Positions 19,243 to 29,580 of a DNA stretch of 64,000 bases are shown here, in pieces (position 1 is the first letter of the stretch; every line of letters begins with the position of its first letter). Origin of the DNA: Macrocystis pyrifera (lineage: Eukaryota > Sar > Phaeophyceae > Laminariales > Laminariaceae). The DNA lies in NCBI GenBank assembly GCA_031763025.1, contig JASSKH010000006.1, forward strand, positions 5,329,691 through 5,393,690. Reading direction: 5' to 3'. The notes beneath the pieces were generated by a model that worked only from the letters and a program-made list of their open reading frames with translations, had not been told where the DNA came from and did no database searches. The translations under genes were made by a program, and so were the position numbers.

Positions 19243-22200
19243 CGCGTGAGCGGGCGTTCAGTCATGCGCAGGAACGAGGAACGTCCAGTACGTGTTTTAG
19301 ACTACAGTGCCAAAAACAAACTACTCTATTACACGCCCCCCGGCGCGCTACGGTTTTCGCACGCGTGAAAAGACGTCCCGGGACTGTTACTATGTGGCCG
19401 TGTCACCAGAGCGTATTATGAAACAGGATTCCGACCTTTTCACCTCGCGGGGGAAAAAAAAACGAGAAACACACAAGACAATATACCTGGCGGGGATCGG
19501 ACATTACGTTGGAGCTGAAATTTTCCAAGGTTTCAAGGTCCCCGTTCGGAATGGGGTTGACTCGACCTCCCGGGTGTGTCGCAAGTTGAATGAGGGGAAC
19601 GCTACCAGGCGTTATTGTGCATGTGTATGGCGGGATAGGCTCGACGATGTGTGGTTGACGTACAAAATTGGGCGTGAAAACTTACTGCTGCTTCTGTAGT
19701 TTACATCTCCTCCAGGTGGTGAACAATGCACACACACAAACACGAAAGCACCGTCGCTGCCACAAAGTCCAGAACGTGGCTCGCTGGTGCTGTTGGACCA
19801 CTGCTGTTCGACAGCTGTTAGACTGCTGCTGCTGTACTGCTGTTGTACTGCTGACTGTATCGCTGCTGCCGTTGTAGGAGTAGTGTATCCCGTGGCTGTG
19901 AGTTGCTGTTTAATTCCGAGAAAGTGTGGTTTAATAAGGTCTGCCCCCGCAAATTCACTATTCTTTGAGACCACTGGTATGCGTCCGTTTCGATTTCCAG
20001 GCAAGACAGGATTCATGGCATACACACGCACACACGCAGAAGCGCGGTCCGTCCCCACTTCGTGTGGGACTGCTGTTCTACTGTGGCTGCCGCAATATAC
20101 AAATGAGAGCCAGAAGGACAGTGGAGATGCAGCGGCAGAGTATTTTTTAATTTTGTTTTTTAATTTGAGGGGTTCGCATAGTCGTGGCGGGTTCTGGCTC
20201 GGGGGAAAACACATCCTGTAGTTGCTTGCTAGTTTTCATTACTTTGACCCCCCCCCAACGCGCCACGGCCGGGGCCCCAAACTTGGGCCGTGTGTACACG
20301 CGGGCCTCCTGCGTGCCTCGCGGCCGAGAGCACGAGAGACGACTCCCGACCGGAAAAGAATAATACCGATGTGCAAAAAGAACCCTGTTAATATATAGAA
20401 CTACTTATAGATATCTCACTCTCTGAGCGTGCTCGGTTGATATACCCCTGGCCTCTCAGAGCTCACATTCGGACAACGCCTCTTTCGAATGCTTGGCAGA
20501 CCTTTCCAGCGGTTCCTTGTGTTCCCCATTTGTTTTGCACTTTTATTTTTATTTTTATTTTTCTTGTTTTGTTGCGTGTGCGTATGTGTACTCCGAGCAC
20601 GGCACCGCGGGCGAGCCCAGCGACGTCGTAGGTGTCAGCGGGTGCTGGCGGGTAGAGGGGAGGTCGCAAGGAGTGCGATCGATGTTTTCGTGTCTAGGCG
20701 TCGCGTGTGCCTCGAGACACGAGGGCAGCATGAATGGGCTTTGTCTGGCCTCCATTTGTGGAATTGGATACAGTATCTACGAGTAAAATAAGGGTCGTTC
20801 GGGATAGCAAACTAAGATTCAACCGGTGCATATTTTGGCGACCAAGCTGAAGTTCAGAGAGGGGGGTACGTGGTCTGAGCACCAATATCGTCGAGCTGGC
20901 GAACGAAGGCCACGGTGATCACCGGACTTAACTCGAGGCGGGCGACGAGGCTCACCGTGGCAGAGAGGGAGGAAAGTTTTACCCGGACCGAATCGGTGTT
21001 GAGGTGGTCGCGAGAGGTGCGGGCGGCGTACAAGGCTGAGAGAGAAGCTCTGCTGTTCGAGCTTTTTTTTCTGAGCGGTGCAAGATGTTCCAATAAGGCA
21101 GAAAAGTTTTACATGAGAGGGGACAGAGTTTTTTTTCTTTCTTCCGATATTTGGGTTTCATGTTGATTGCTTTTGCGGTTGCTGCCGTGCCGGGCTGTGA
21201 TTTTCCAAAACCTTACCCGGAATACACATATATATATATGCTATGTACAGAAAGTAATAGTGGACAGCAAGGTTGGGCGATTCGAGGACTCGACAGACTT
21301 GCGGCGCAAGCAACAAGTACGGTACGTACTGAGGTACCAGTAGTAGGTAACAACCAGCTGGTAGCAACCAGCAACCAAGCTCGTAGCAGAGACACCTCAC
21401 GCACGACAACATCCGGCGGCAGGTACCTCTTCATGTCACCTACGTCCCCGGACAGGCCCCGTTGACGCCGGCCATGTCGTCGTTGGTTCGGTAGGGGCAG
21501 TGCAGCACCATTGCTGCAGCAGTCAGCAGTGCAGCAGCGCAGCAGTGAGCAGAGAGAGAAGTGTGTCGGTCAGTACGCATGGTATATACGAAAAATGACA
21601 AGCATCGATCATACATACCTGGTACAGCACACGGGGTAACGGGAAAGGTGCCGCTACTCACTACTGATGTATGGTACTCTTTCTTGCGGTGCATAGTCCT
21701 AGTCACGGGTAAACTGCTGTTGCTGTTGTTGCTGTTGCTGTTGTCGGCAGGCCTCCGACACTTCGTATAGCCCACGAGACACTACTAGCAGGACGGCATA
21801 ATAAATATGATGTGAGATTTTGGATAATACCACAGGAACATAACATAAAGTAGATCCTACCGGTATACCAGGTTGTTGCTACCAGGTATGCGCTAGGTAC
21901 ACGTACATATTTTACGAATACCGGTATTATACCACAGGTACACTACTCCTGTAGCACCAATACCCATGCTAGCCGTACGTAGCTGTATAGGAATGTTGCG
22001 CAAGAAGAGGTGTGCCATACGAGCGCCGTGGTCATCACGTGTGTACTAGGTCTTTGTGTATGTATGTATGTGCATGTCTTTTTGCGCGACCAAGGTATGT
22101 ATAAGCCATGCCGCACCGCACGGGACAAAAACACTGCTACTACTACTACATACAGCAACTGTTCATCTACTTGTTGTCTGTACCTCTTACCATGTCGCAA

Positions 22201-24234
22201 TCTATTGCATGTGGCATGCCATCTTGCGCCCGGTTGTACGTCCCATGCGGGTTGCCATGACCTACAAGAAACAGTATCAATATAGTACCCTCCATGTCTT
22301 CACTACTCGACCGGTGGGTGTGCAATCGTGCATGCCATACGGCACGTCGCACATGGTGAATCATGGGTCCTCGTCACGGTCACTCGACCCGTGGGTGTTC
22401 CATTTCGTCTACCCTGTGGGGTGAACCGCGGCGTACTCTGTGAGTTTGCCCATGGGGCGTCCCATGGGCGGTGTCCGTGGGTTGGTGAGACGTTGCTTGG
22501 CCCATGGTAAGCACCATGCCCGGTGCGTCCAACTACACTACAGTAGTAGTAGCAGTAGTATTATTTTTTGTATTTTATAAATTTTGAAATACGTCAGCTG
22601 TGAGTTCGACTGATTAAATAGTTGATACTCAACTTCGCAAGCTGCGTAATACGTGCTACAGTAGTACTGCTGTGTAGTGATAATTCGAGTACTACCACTG
22701 CTACCGGTTGTATACACTGTTATTATTATTGTAGTTTCACATACTAGACAGGTCCCATCCGGCCAAAACAGCACGATCTATGATACAAATCCACATACAT
22801 ACAGTGTGACAGTCCTGTCACCTTTGTGACAGTCCTGCGGGGAGATGATAAAAGCCGGCTCGATCTCATTGGTCGACAATTCTCTCCCCGGCCTAACCCA
22901 GATTCCCCATCCAGGGAAAAGACGGTGTAATAGCCGTCAAACGTGGTTCAACGGCTTATCCTGTAAAACCCAAAGCGCCACGGTTTAAATATGATGCGAC
23001 CAAAGCGCCAAGGCTTAATTATGGTGGATTGAACCGTGCCGAGTCGAGCGATTGCGCTGTTCCACTCCCCCCCTCGATCACTTATTCCTCGGACCCCATT
23101 TCCTGGTGTGCCTTGCTTTTCTTCCTCGCTTCGCAGCAAAACTTTCCACCTCGAACACCGCGCTCCTTTTCACCCTGCCGCAAGACTGGACAACCTGCCC
23201 ACACTACCCACCGGCGGCACCGACGTTCGCTACTACTGCTACTCGTACTACAGCACGTACTACAGGCACTACAGCAGTATAACCCCGTCGGGAGCCAGGT
23301 AACGCCTATATCCTGCGGTACGTAGCGATATGAAAAAAAAAAGTGTACCTCCTCAACGACTCCGTATCAGTTGTGTCTTACAGAAGCATCGCTGCAGGAG
23401 TGAGTAGGATCGCGCACCGCCCGTGCGCACGACGTACTGTAATATACGACAGCCGCCCCTTGCAGCGCTTTGCAGCTGGGACAGGTGCGGGCACCAGATT
23501 TATCGATCACAAGCAGGAAGTAGTAGTATTGCGATACGACCTACCGTAATCGTCATGAGGGTCTGTGGTGTTGTCCGCCGTGCTTCCCCTCCGTAGTGTT
23601 GACAGTAGTACTGTTGTAGTATGGTAGCATATGCTGTTGGGTATGAGGTCTGTGTTGCCGTCGTGTTTTCCCTCTGTAGTATGCTCGAAGTACAACATTA
23701 GTTCTGTTGTGTACCCTCTGCATCCATTTACTCCGGAGTAATACGTTACCTCGTATACAATACACTACTGTGCCTGCCTGTGGCATCACTCTCCACCTAA
23801 TTTTAAGGACCTTTTAAATTGAATATTAATATACAAGCGATCATTATATTTTGGGACACATTTGTAATAACAGGCAGAATACAAGTGCGACGACCGACCT
23901 TATTAGTATGATAGGGTACATCGGGTGGCTGTCTGCTTCTCTTTCTCTGTGTTGTTGCTTGCCAGCCGACCATCGAAATCACACCGACACTACGACGAAC
24001 AACGAAAAGTCTTTCAAACGCATTCATCACTGCTACATACAGCAGTACTCCTCCCTCGCCTCCTTGTCATTCCTGCTACGTACGTATCTACTCCTTTCTG
24101 ACCACAGGTTTATTACGAGCACGATCGCCATCATCGTAATCCCAAAGAACGACACAAGCACACCTCTACGAACTGCAGTGAGTGGCCGGTGAAGTTCGAA
24201 GGACGGCAATATAAGGATCGAAGAGAAAGATATC
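19243..24234. other. Non-coding, no gene recognised
   Basis: About 5 kb shared with 49,618-55,404. Open frames of 60-200 residues occur on both strands, but they overlap, shift between copies and match nothing known. Features seen: CTG/TTG repeats at 19,780-19,880 and 21,710-21,755, TTTTTA repeats near 20,540, an AAAGCGCCA-containing duplicated segment near 22,970-23,020, and a TAC-rich stretch near 23,230-23,280. Confidence 0.5.
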
Positions 24235-24453
24235 ATGTGCGTGTACGACCTCCCCCTCGGAAGCGACTGGGCCTACAACATCACCAAGTCCGAGTCGCCC
24301 AGCAACAACAACAACAACAAAAACAGCAGCACCAACATTGAAAACAACAACATGGCCAACATCGACAACAACAACATGGCCAACATGGACAACAACAACA
24401 TGGCCAACATCAGCAGCAACACCAAGGCAAACGACAAGGTGAGAGAGATTTAA
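24235..24453 (+). CDS. Short Asn-rich open frame, unknown
   Basis: 72 residues from ATG to TAA: MCVYDLPLGSDWAYNITKSE, then an Asn-rich part with NNNMANID-type repeats of 8-9 residues, ending in KANDKVREI. The unit 2 copy (55,405) has the same beginning and end and a different number of Asn-rich repeats, with the frame kept. The repeats are codon-multiple, so frame retention is weak evidence. It could be the last exon of a gene whose upstream exons are not identified, or plain low-complexity sequence. Confidence 0.25.
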   Translation: MCVYDLPLGSDWAYNITKSESPSNNNNNKNSSTNIENNNMANIDNNNMANMDNNNMANISSNTKANDKVREI

Positions 24454-24716
24454 AAGAGACCGTAAATTCATGACAGATACCCAGCGGCAGATACCCGCGT
24501 CGTTCGTTCTGCGCATTTTTATTTTCTGTAAGAGGATCATACTCAGCCGCCGGTTGTTATCGCCCTTTGTATTATCGAAAATCTTCTTGTTCTTCTGTAA
24601 GTTTCCTGTTTTCTTCCTGATTTTCCTGTATTCTTTCCTGATTTCTTGCGCACCCCGGAAAAACAAAATGTGAACCGTCATTTGCTTTTCGTTCGCTGAA
24701 CAGCGGGGGGGTGGGG

Positions 24717-25474
24717 CAACTCATTTGTTGCTTGCCTTAGTCATTTGACCATTGACCACGCATCCCTTTCAAGACAGAGCACCGTCCCTACTCCTAACAG
24801 AGACACCTCCAACAATTGGGTGCTCAATGCGTTCTTTCCAACTATAGCATAGAAACGTTATACTAATCTTATCCCCTTCCTGTTTGGCCGCCTGTGGCTA
24901 CCATCTATCTCCTAGGATAGCGATCGTTTTCTCGTTGCTATCTAGTGTATCAAACTCCACCATGTCACATTCGTCTGTTTCCCTCACCTCCTCTCTTAAT
25001 CCCGTCCCTTCTTCTATATTTCACATTCTCCTACTATGTGAGTTCTACTCTCTGTTGCTTTGCCACACGGGCACATCAGTACATCTACTTCCTTCTCCCA
25101 GCTACTGGTATACCTCTTTCTTCTTTCTGGCAGGTCCAGGTCACGTACACGAAAGCGCAGTTTCAGCGTTTTCGCGAAGTCCATTGGGCCGTGCAAATAC
25201 GTTTTCATTCCTTTTCCTTCGGTCAATCCCCCGTATATCTCTACTAATAAGTTTTTTTTTCCGATTCCACCTTGTGTCTTAGCGCTAGCCTTTCCCTTCT
25301 TTCTATCGTTTGTTCTACTTCTGCCATGTAGCTCCGAAACTTCCCGGCGGACATCAGCTCTTCTTGCTTTCCCCCTATATCCTCCGATGCTTTCTCAACT
25401 ACGCCATCCCACCTTATTCCAGCTCGCCCTTTGGTTACTTTCTCCCATACAGCTCTATCAACTATGGCTGACAA
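24717..25474 (-). pseudogene. LINE C-terminal region with zinc motif
   Basis: Contains DRAVWEKVTKGRAGIRWDGV, then CPCGKATESRTHIVGEC (C-x-C-x8-H-x4-C), then ILGDRWWPQAAKQEGDK and the terminal NGQMTKASNK. The zinc motif is like the one at the end of many non-LTR polyproteins. The TGA stop lies within about ten bases of the poly(C) tail. Confidence 0.75.
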
Positions 25475-25481
25475 CTTCTTT

Positions 25482-26851
25482 TTAGTGCATGTTCCTTACT
25501 TTATATTGCCACTTCAACTTTCTCATGGCTCTCTTTGTCTTGAGTGGGTGCATTCCAAGTTGTGCTCTTAATACTGTATTACTAGCCGTACTTGAGCATC
25601 TTACTTTTTTTTTAGCTGCTGTCACCTGTACTGTTTCTAGCTGTTGTACGAGTTTCGCGTTCCCTTCCCATACTCCGCCTGCATATTCTAGCTTTGGTAC
25701 CATCCCATTCATCAGGATACATGTCGTAATCGTAGTGTCAAGGTGCGAGTCTGTTAGGATCGCAATCATCTTGCCTACGCGTGCTTTATCCCATCCTATT
25801 ACTCTTGCTATATGTGTATCCCAAGAGCAGTCTTTGGAGATGTCTACGCCAAGGTACGTATACTGGTCCACGATCGGCAATTCATCTTCTCCCCACTTCC
25901 ACCTGAAATTTATCGGGTTCACTTTATCTTCGTTACAAACAAGTACTGCGCATTTCTTGGAGCTCGCCGTCATCCTCCATTTCCTACTTGTACTCTAGCG
26001 CCTTCTCTTATAGTTTCTGTAATTTTTCGAGTGTTTCGGACATCTCCATGAAGTCATCCGCAAACATCAATCCCGACACCGTATCTTCCCCTACCGTGAC
26101 TCCCTGCCTTGCTGCTTCGGCTGCTACTATCAGGTCATTAATGCATATCTTGAATAGGTTAGGTGACAACGTACATCCCTGTACAACTCGTTGTAAAATA
26201 TCAACATATTTCGATACTTCCCCGTCCAGCATCACAGCACTTCTCGCACATTCCGTCATCTCTTTCATCATTCTCCACATCTTTCCCCCGATTCCTATTC
26301 CCCACAGGTTTTTCCACAATCCATATGTCCATACTGTGTCGTAGGCTTTCTGTACATCTAGAAAGAAACAGTACGTTGTTAGTCCCGGGTCTTTCTTGCC
26401 TTGGATTATCTTACCTAAGGTGTATACATACATGGTCTACGCAGCTACGGCTTGGCCTAAGCCCTTCTTGCCCTCCGCTTATTTTGTCTTCCGTCTCTAT
26501 CATCGTTCCTATTCTATCGTTCAAAACCATACCAACTGTTTTGCCTACGGTGCTTAATAGCGTTATCTCTCTATAGTTCCCACGGTCAGCCTTATCTCAT
26601 TTCTTGAACAAGTTTACTACTGCTCCCTCTCTCCACCTCCTAGGTGCGTACTAGTTTTCCCATATCCAGTTACACAACATTCCTTCTCCCCCGTACTTCA
26701 TAAATTCATTCACTGTTTGGGCTGCTCCTGTTTCTTTTCCATTCTCAAGTTTAGCTACACACTTATTTACTTCTTCCCTTGTGCATTCTCTCTGTAACCC
26801 TTCCGACCACTGTCTTCTCTTTCTGATGCATCTAAATTCACCTCTGCCCAC
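25482..26851 (-). pseudogene. LINE reverse transcriptase domain fragments
   Basis: Frame 26,851-26,651 has the segment before the palm (EFMKYGGEGMLCNWIWEN). Frame 26,433-26,008 has motif A FLDVQKAYDTVW, motif B VVQGCTLSPNLF and motif C LMFADDFM with the two catalytic Asp. Frame 25,973-25,482 has YTYLGVDIS and the thumb region ending QLGMHPLKTKRAMRK. Frame changes and stops separate them, so it is not functional as read. Confidence 0.88.
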
Positions 26852-27625
26852 GCGTTGATTTCCTTCTCGATTTCTACGTCGAACGTTTCGTTGGCTGCGG
26901 GTGTTTCTAGCTTACGCTAGCGCTCTATTAGTACTTCACGTTTCCCCTTCCAACAACTAACCATTTTACCGTTCTGTGCTCTTAAGGTGGCTATTCCCGT
27001 GTCTGCCTCTCCTGCTTGTTTGCCCAGTATCTCTTTTATATGCCTACCCACATCTGCTTCATCCCGCCGACAAAGTCTTGATTCGTTCTATTTACTGCGT
27101 ATTTCTATACCCCTTTAACCTTCTCTATCACATCTTTTACTTTATTTCTAGCTGTAGCATATATCTCCCATCCTGTCGTAGTTTCACTCGATGCATATCA
27201 TTCGTGTGCCTTTCTCCTTGCTGTTATAGTTCTGTCTCACTTCCTCATCCCACCATTTTTACTGCTCTGATGCATACTGTCAACCTCTTCCTTATTGCTT
27301 TACTTGCTGTGGTCTTGACTACTGCTCCCATCCTTCTATTATCCTAGCTCCTGCATCATCCCTCTCTATATCATTCCTGGTTGTACTTAGTATTGCCAAT
27401 AGCTCGGAAAATTGCTCTGCATTTTTTGTCATCTCTTCTTGGACCTCTTCCCGTTCCTCTGTTTCATCTAGTTTACATCTCTGCAGTTTCCTACCTCGTC
27501 TGTGTTTGATAACTCTCATCTGTTGACAATATATCATATCCCACAGTGATCCGTAGTTCCTACGTCCGCTGTGCATACATGTGGTCCCGTTTCCTTACGA
27601 CCGCCATTTTTTTACTGCTATAAAG

Positions 27626-28459
27626 TCAAGGAGATAAGACTTCTCCCTTTTGGATGCACTGCTGTCTAGTCCATTCCGGTTCTGCTTTTTTTACTCTGTC
27701 GTTCAAAGTCTTCATCTCGTTGTGCTTGAGGAACTCCAACATCTCTTCCCCATTATTATCCTTGTTTACTTCTCCGTATTTTCCAATGTTCCGTTCAGTT
27801 TTCTTGCCTTCCCAATTCTTCAATTAAAATCTCCCTCTAGTACTACTTCTCCTTGCATCTATTTCTTCTGTATATCTACTGCGACTTCTTCGAACTTCCT
27901 CTGTATGTAGGGTATCGTACTCTTCGACTCTGGGGGCATATAGATGTTTCCTAACAAGTAATTGTTCGCTCCCTGCTCCCCTAGTATCATAATCCATATG
28001 TTTTCGTCGAAGTTAGTGTCTTAGATCAACTCTATTATTTCACGCAGGTATTATTTGACTGGGAATCCCCCGCCCCCCGCCCCCCTATTCTCGCTATTCT
28101 GTCCCTTCCTCTTTTTTCTTGTCCATGCGTACTCTCCAACTGTGCATCCTATCTCCCCCCCCTCCTTCTTTTTCCCACGACTCTTGAATTCCCACTATGT
28201 CTAGGTCGCCCTTCCTAACTTGTTCGGCAATTTCGATCCCTTTGCGCTCTTCCGTGGCGAGCCCACATGCATACCATGATCCTATTCTCCGCCTTTTTTT
28301 CGTTTCACTATCCGCTCTAGTTTTACCTGTTGTTCCTTTTCCGTTGTCGCCACGAGTATTTCTGTTGTCTCTTCTTTGAGCATTCTTTCCCCTTTCCGTT
28401 TCTGTTTTTGTCTGCTTGTTCTGGGCCCATCTGTTTCTCCCCCATTCCCTTCGAGCCAC
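27626..28459 (-). pseudogene. LINE endonuclease (APE-type) fragments
   Basis: The frame at 28,459-28,094 contains RIGSWYACGLATEERKGIEI and GDLDIVGIQESWEK, matching the N-terminal strand and the catalytic Glu box (IQE) of AP-like endonucleases. The frame at 27,823-27,626 contains LKHNEMKTLNDRVKKAEPEW, typical of the later part of this domain. The middle is broken by stops. Confidence 0.7.
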
Positions 28460-28505
28460 TTGCTGTTTCCTGCTACCCCTTACCTTCGTTCACCCTTGGA
28501 CTACG

Positions 28506-28933
28506 TCATAGTCTCGCTATCCCACTAGCTATGCATGCTCTAATCCTAGTTTTGTAATCCATGCCGACCCTCTTTCTGTCTCTATCCTCTGCCACTCGCT
28601 CACTTTCGGCTTTAGCGTGACTCGACGGTCTTGTGCCTCTCGTTCTACGTTTTTCTATTGCAAAGCAGTACAGTCCTACTTCGTCGCACTTCCTCGTTAA
28701 CTCGATCCGCGTCATGCCCCTAGGAACTCCAAATACCTGCACTTTATCCTGCCAATCTTTCTTTCTCCACTCACCCTGCCTCGCCGCCTTTCTTTCAATC
28801 TCTGTCCGAGAATATCTCTGGCTTGTATGTGTTCATAACGGTAGTGGGAAGGGTTCATGTTACTGAGACTTCCCAATCCTAGTACTCGTTGAGGGTCTGG
28901 TGTCACATCGGGTAATTTGGCGGCGCACCACAC
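28506..28933 (-). pseudogene. LINE ORF1-like fragments
   Basis: Two overlapping frames encode MNPSHYRYEHIQARDILGQ followed by a basic stretch, then MQVFGVPRGMTRIELTRKCD and a basic tail ending at a stop. The composition is basic, as in nucleic-acid-binding ORF1 proteins. Position upstream of the endonuclease supports ORF1. The family is not identified. Confidence 0.5.
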
Positions 28934-28960
28934 TAAATTGTGTCTCCAACACAGACTCGT

Positions 28961-29580
28961 AGCCTGGAGTCAAGTTCAACACCCTTAACACAAGTACCCC
29001 ACGTTTGTTTCAGGCGATCCGTATGGTAGCCATCCTGGCATCCCACGATTGTATCTTCTATCTTCTTGCCCCGCTGCTGTACCGGTCACTTTCCGCCAGG
29101 GAGGCAATTTTTACCATGCAAGGTTCAAGGACGGCTTGCATAAAACAAAGTCTTGCTCACATCGAGATGCGCTTCCTCTGTCATATTCACGTTTCACCAT
29201 GGGTAACTATCCCACAAATGCTTCCGAGTAGGCCTTCACTGCCGAAAGCTTGGCCAACATTCCCCCCACATTTTGTACCGGCTTATATCCTTCAAGAAAT
29301 CAAGATATCCACGTACCGCTTGGTGCTCCTTCTCTTTGGCCGTGTGGTCGGTCAAATGCAACGTGTTTGTTTCATAAGTATGATAGGTCTTGACTTAGTT
29401 AGATGCATTATCTACCCCTCCCCTTCATTTAGCGCTTGGTATGTGCACCTAATGTCGGAGATTTTAGGAATAATGTCAGACCCGACTTCCTTCGCCCAAT
29501 GGAATTCGGTAACGGCAAGCTATAAGGGTATCTTACCACAAGACCCCCAACCTTCATGTGAATCAAACATGTTGAAGTGA
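28961..29580. other. Sequence upstream of the LINE; maybe more of its 5' part
   Basis: Conserved with 60,301-60,875. The minus strand has coding-like pieces (MQAVLEPCMVKIASLAES) that could belong to LINE ORF1 or 5' UTR. A plus-strand frame (29,005-29,580) is disrupted in unit 2. It ends at the unit junction. Confidence 0.4.

Larger units (their letters stand above)
24705..28960 (-). mobile_element. APE-type LINE retrotransposon, decayed, poly(C)-ended (unit 1)
   Basis: Read on the minus strand: ORF1-like fragments, an apurinic-type endonuclease, a reverse transcriptase with FADD box and a C-terminal C-x-C-x8-H-x4-C zinc motif follow each other in the order of known non-LTR elements, in several frames because of stops and shifts. 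The coding frame ends VVNGQMTKASNK then TGA at about 24,720, directly followed by a C-rich tail (plus-strand G tract 24,705-24,716). The 5' end is not defined: coding-like sequence may continue to about 29,300. The element is present at the same place in unit 2, so it predates the duplication. Confidence 0.88.
1..29580. repeat. Macro-repeat unit 1 (left end cut by window)
   Basis: Almost all of this segment can be followed in the same order and orientation in 29,581-62,380, and its first 1.6 kb recurs at 62,381-64,000. Anchors read by eye: 446 pairs with 29,582, the large gene stop at 8,335 with 36,136, methyltransferase exon 3 at 16,386 with 46,758, and the LINE 3' end at 24,705 with 55,844. 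Unit 1 alone holds the 3,195-4,140 segment and a MITE at 14,616. Its right end is abrupt at 29,580, where sequence still present at 60,876-62,810 is missing. Confidence 0.93.

Noticed and set aside
19612..20214. 200-residue minus-strand frame
   Set aside because: Not kept in unit 2 (only 86 residues open), overlaps CTG repeats, no recognisable motif.
20489..20791. 100-residue plus-strand frame with a hydrophobic N-terminus, same length in unit 2
   Set aside because: The hydrophobic part comes from TTTTTA repeats, a second frame overlaps it, most changes between copies alter residues, and no homologue is recognised.
25014..28459. Plus-strand Ser/Leu/Phe-rich frames over the LINE
   Set aside because: Antisense of the retroelement coding strand, whose motifs (FADD, KAYDTVW, endonuclease IQE) are all on the minus strand.
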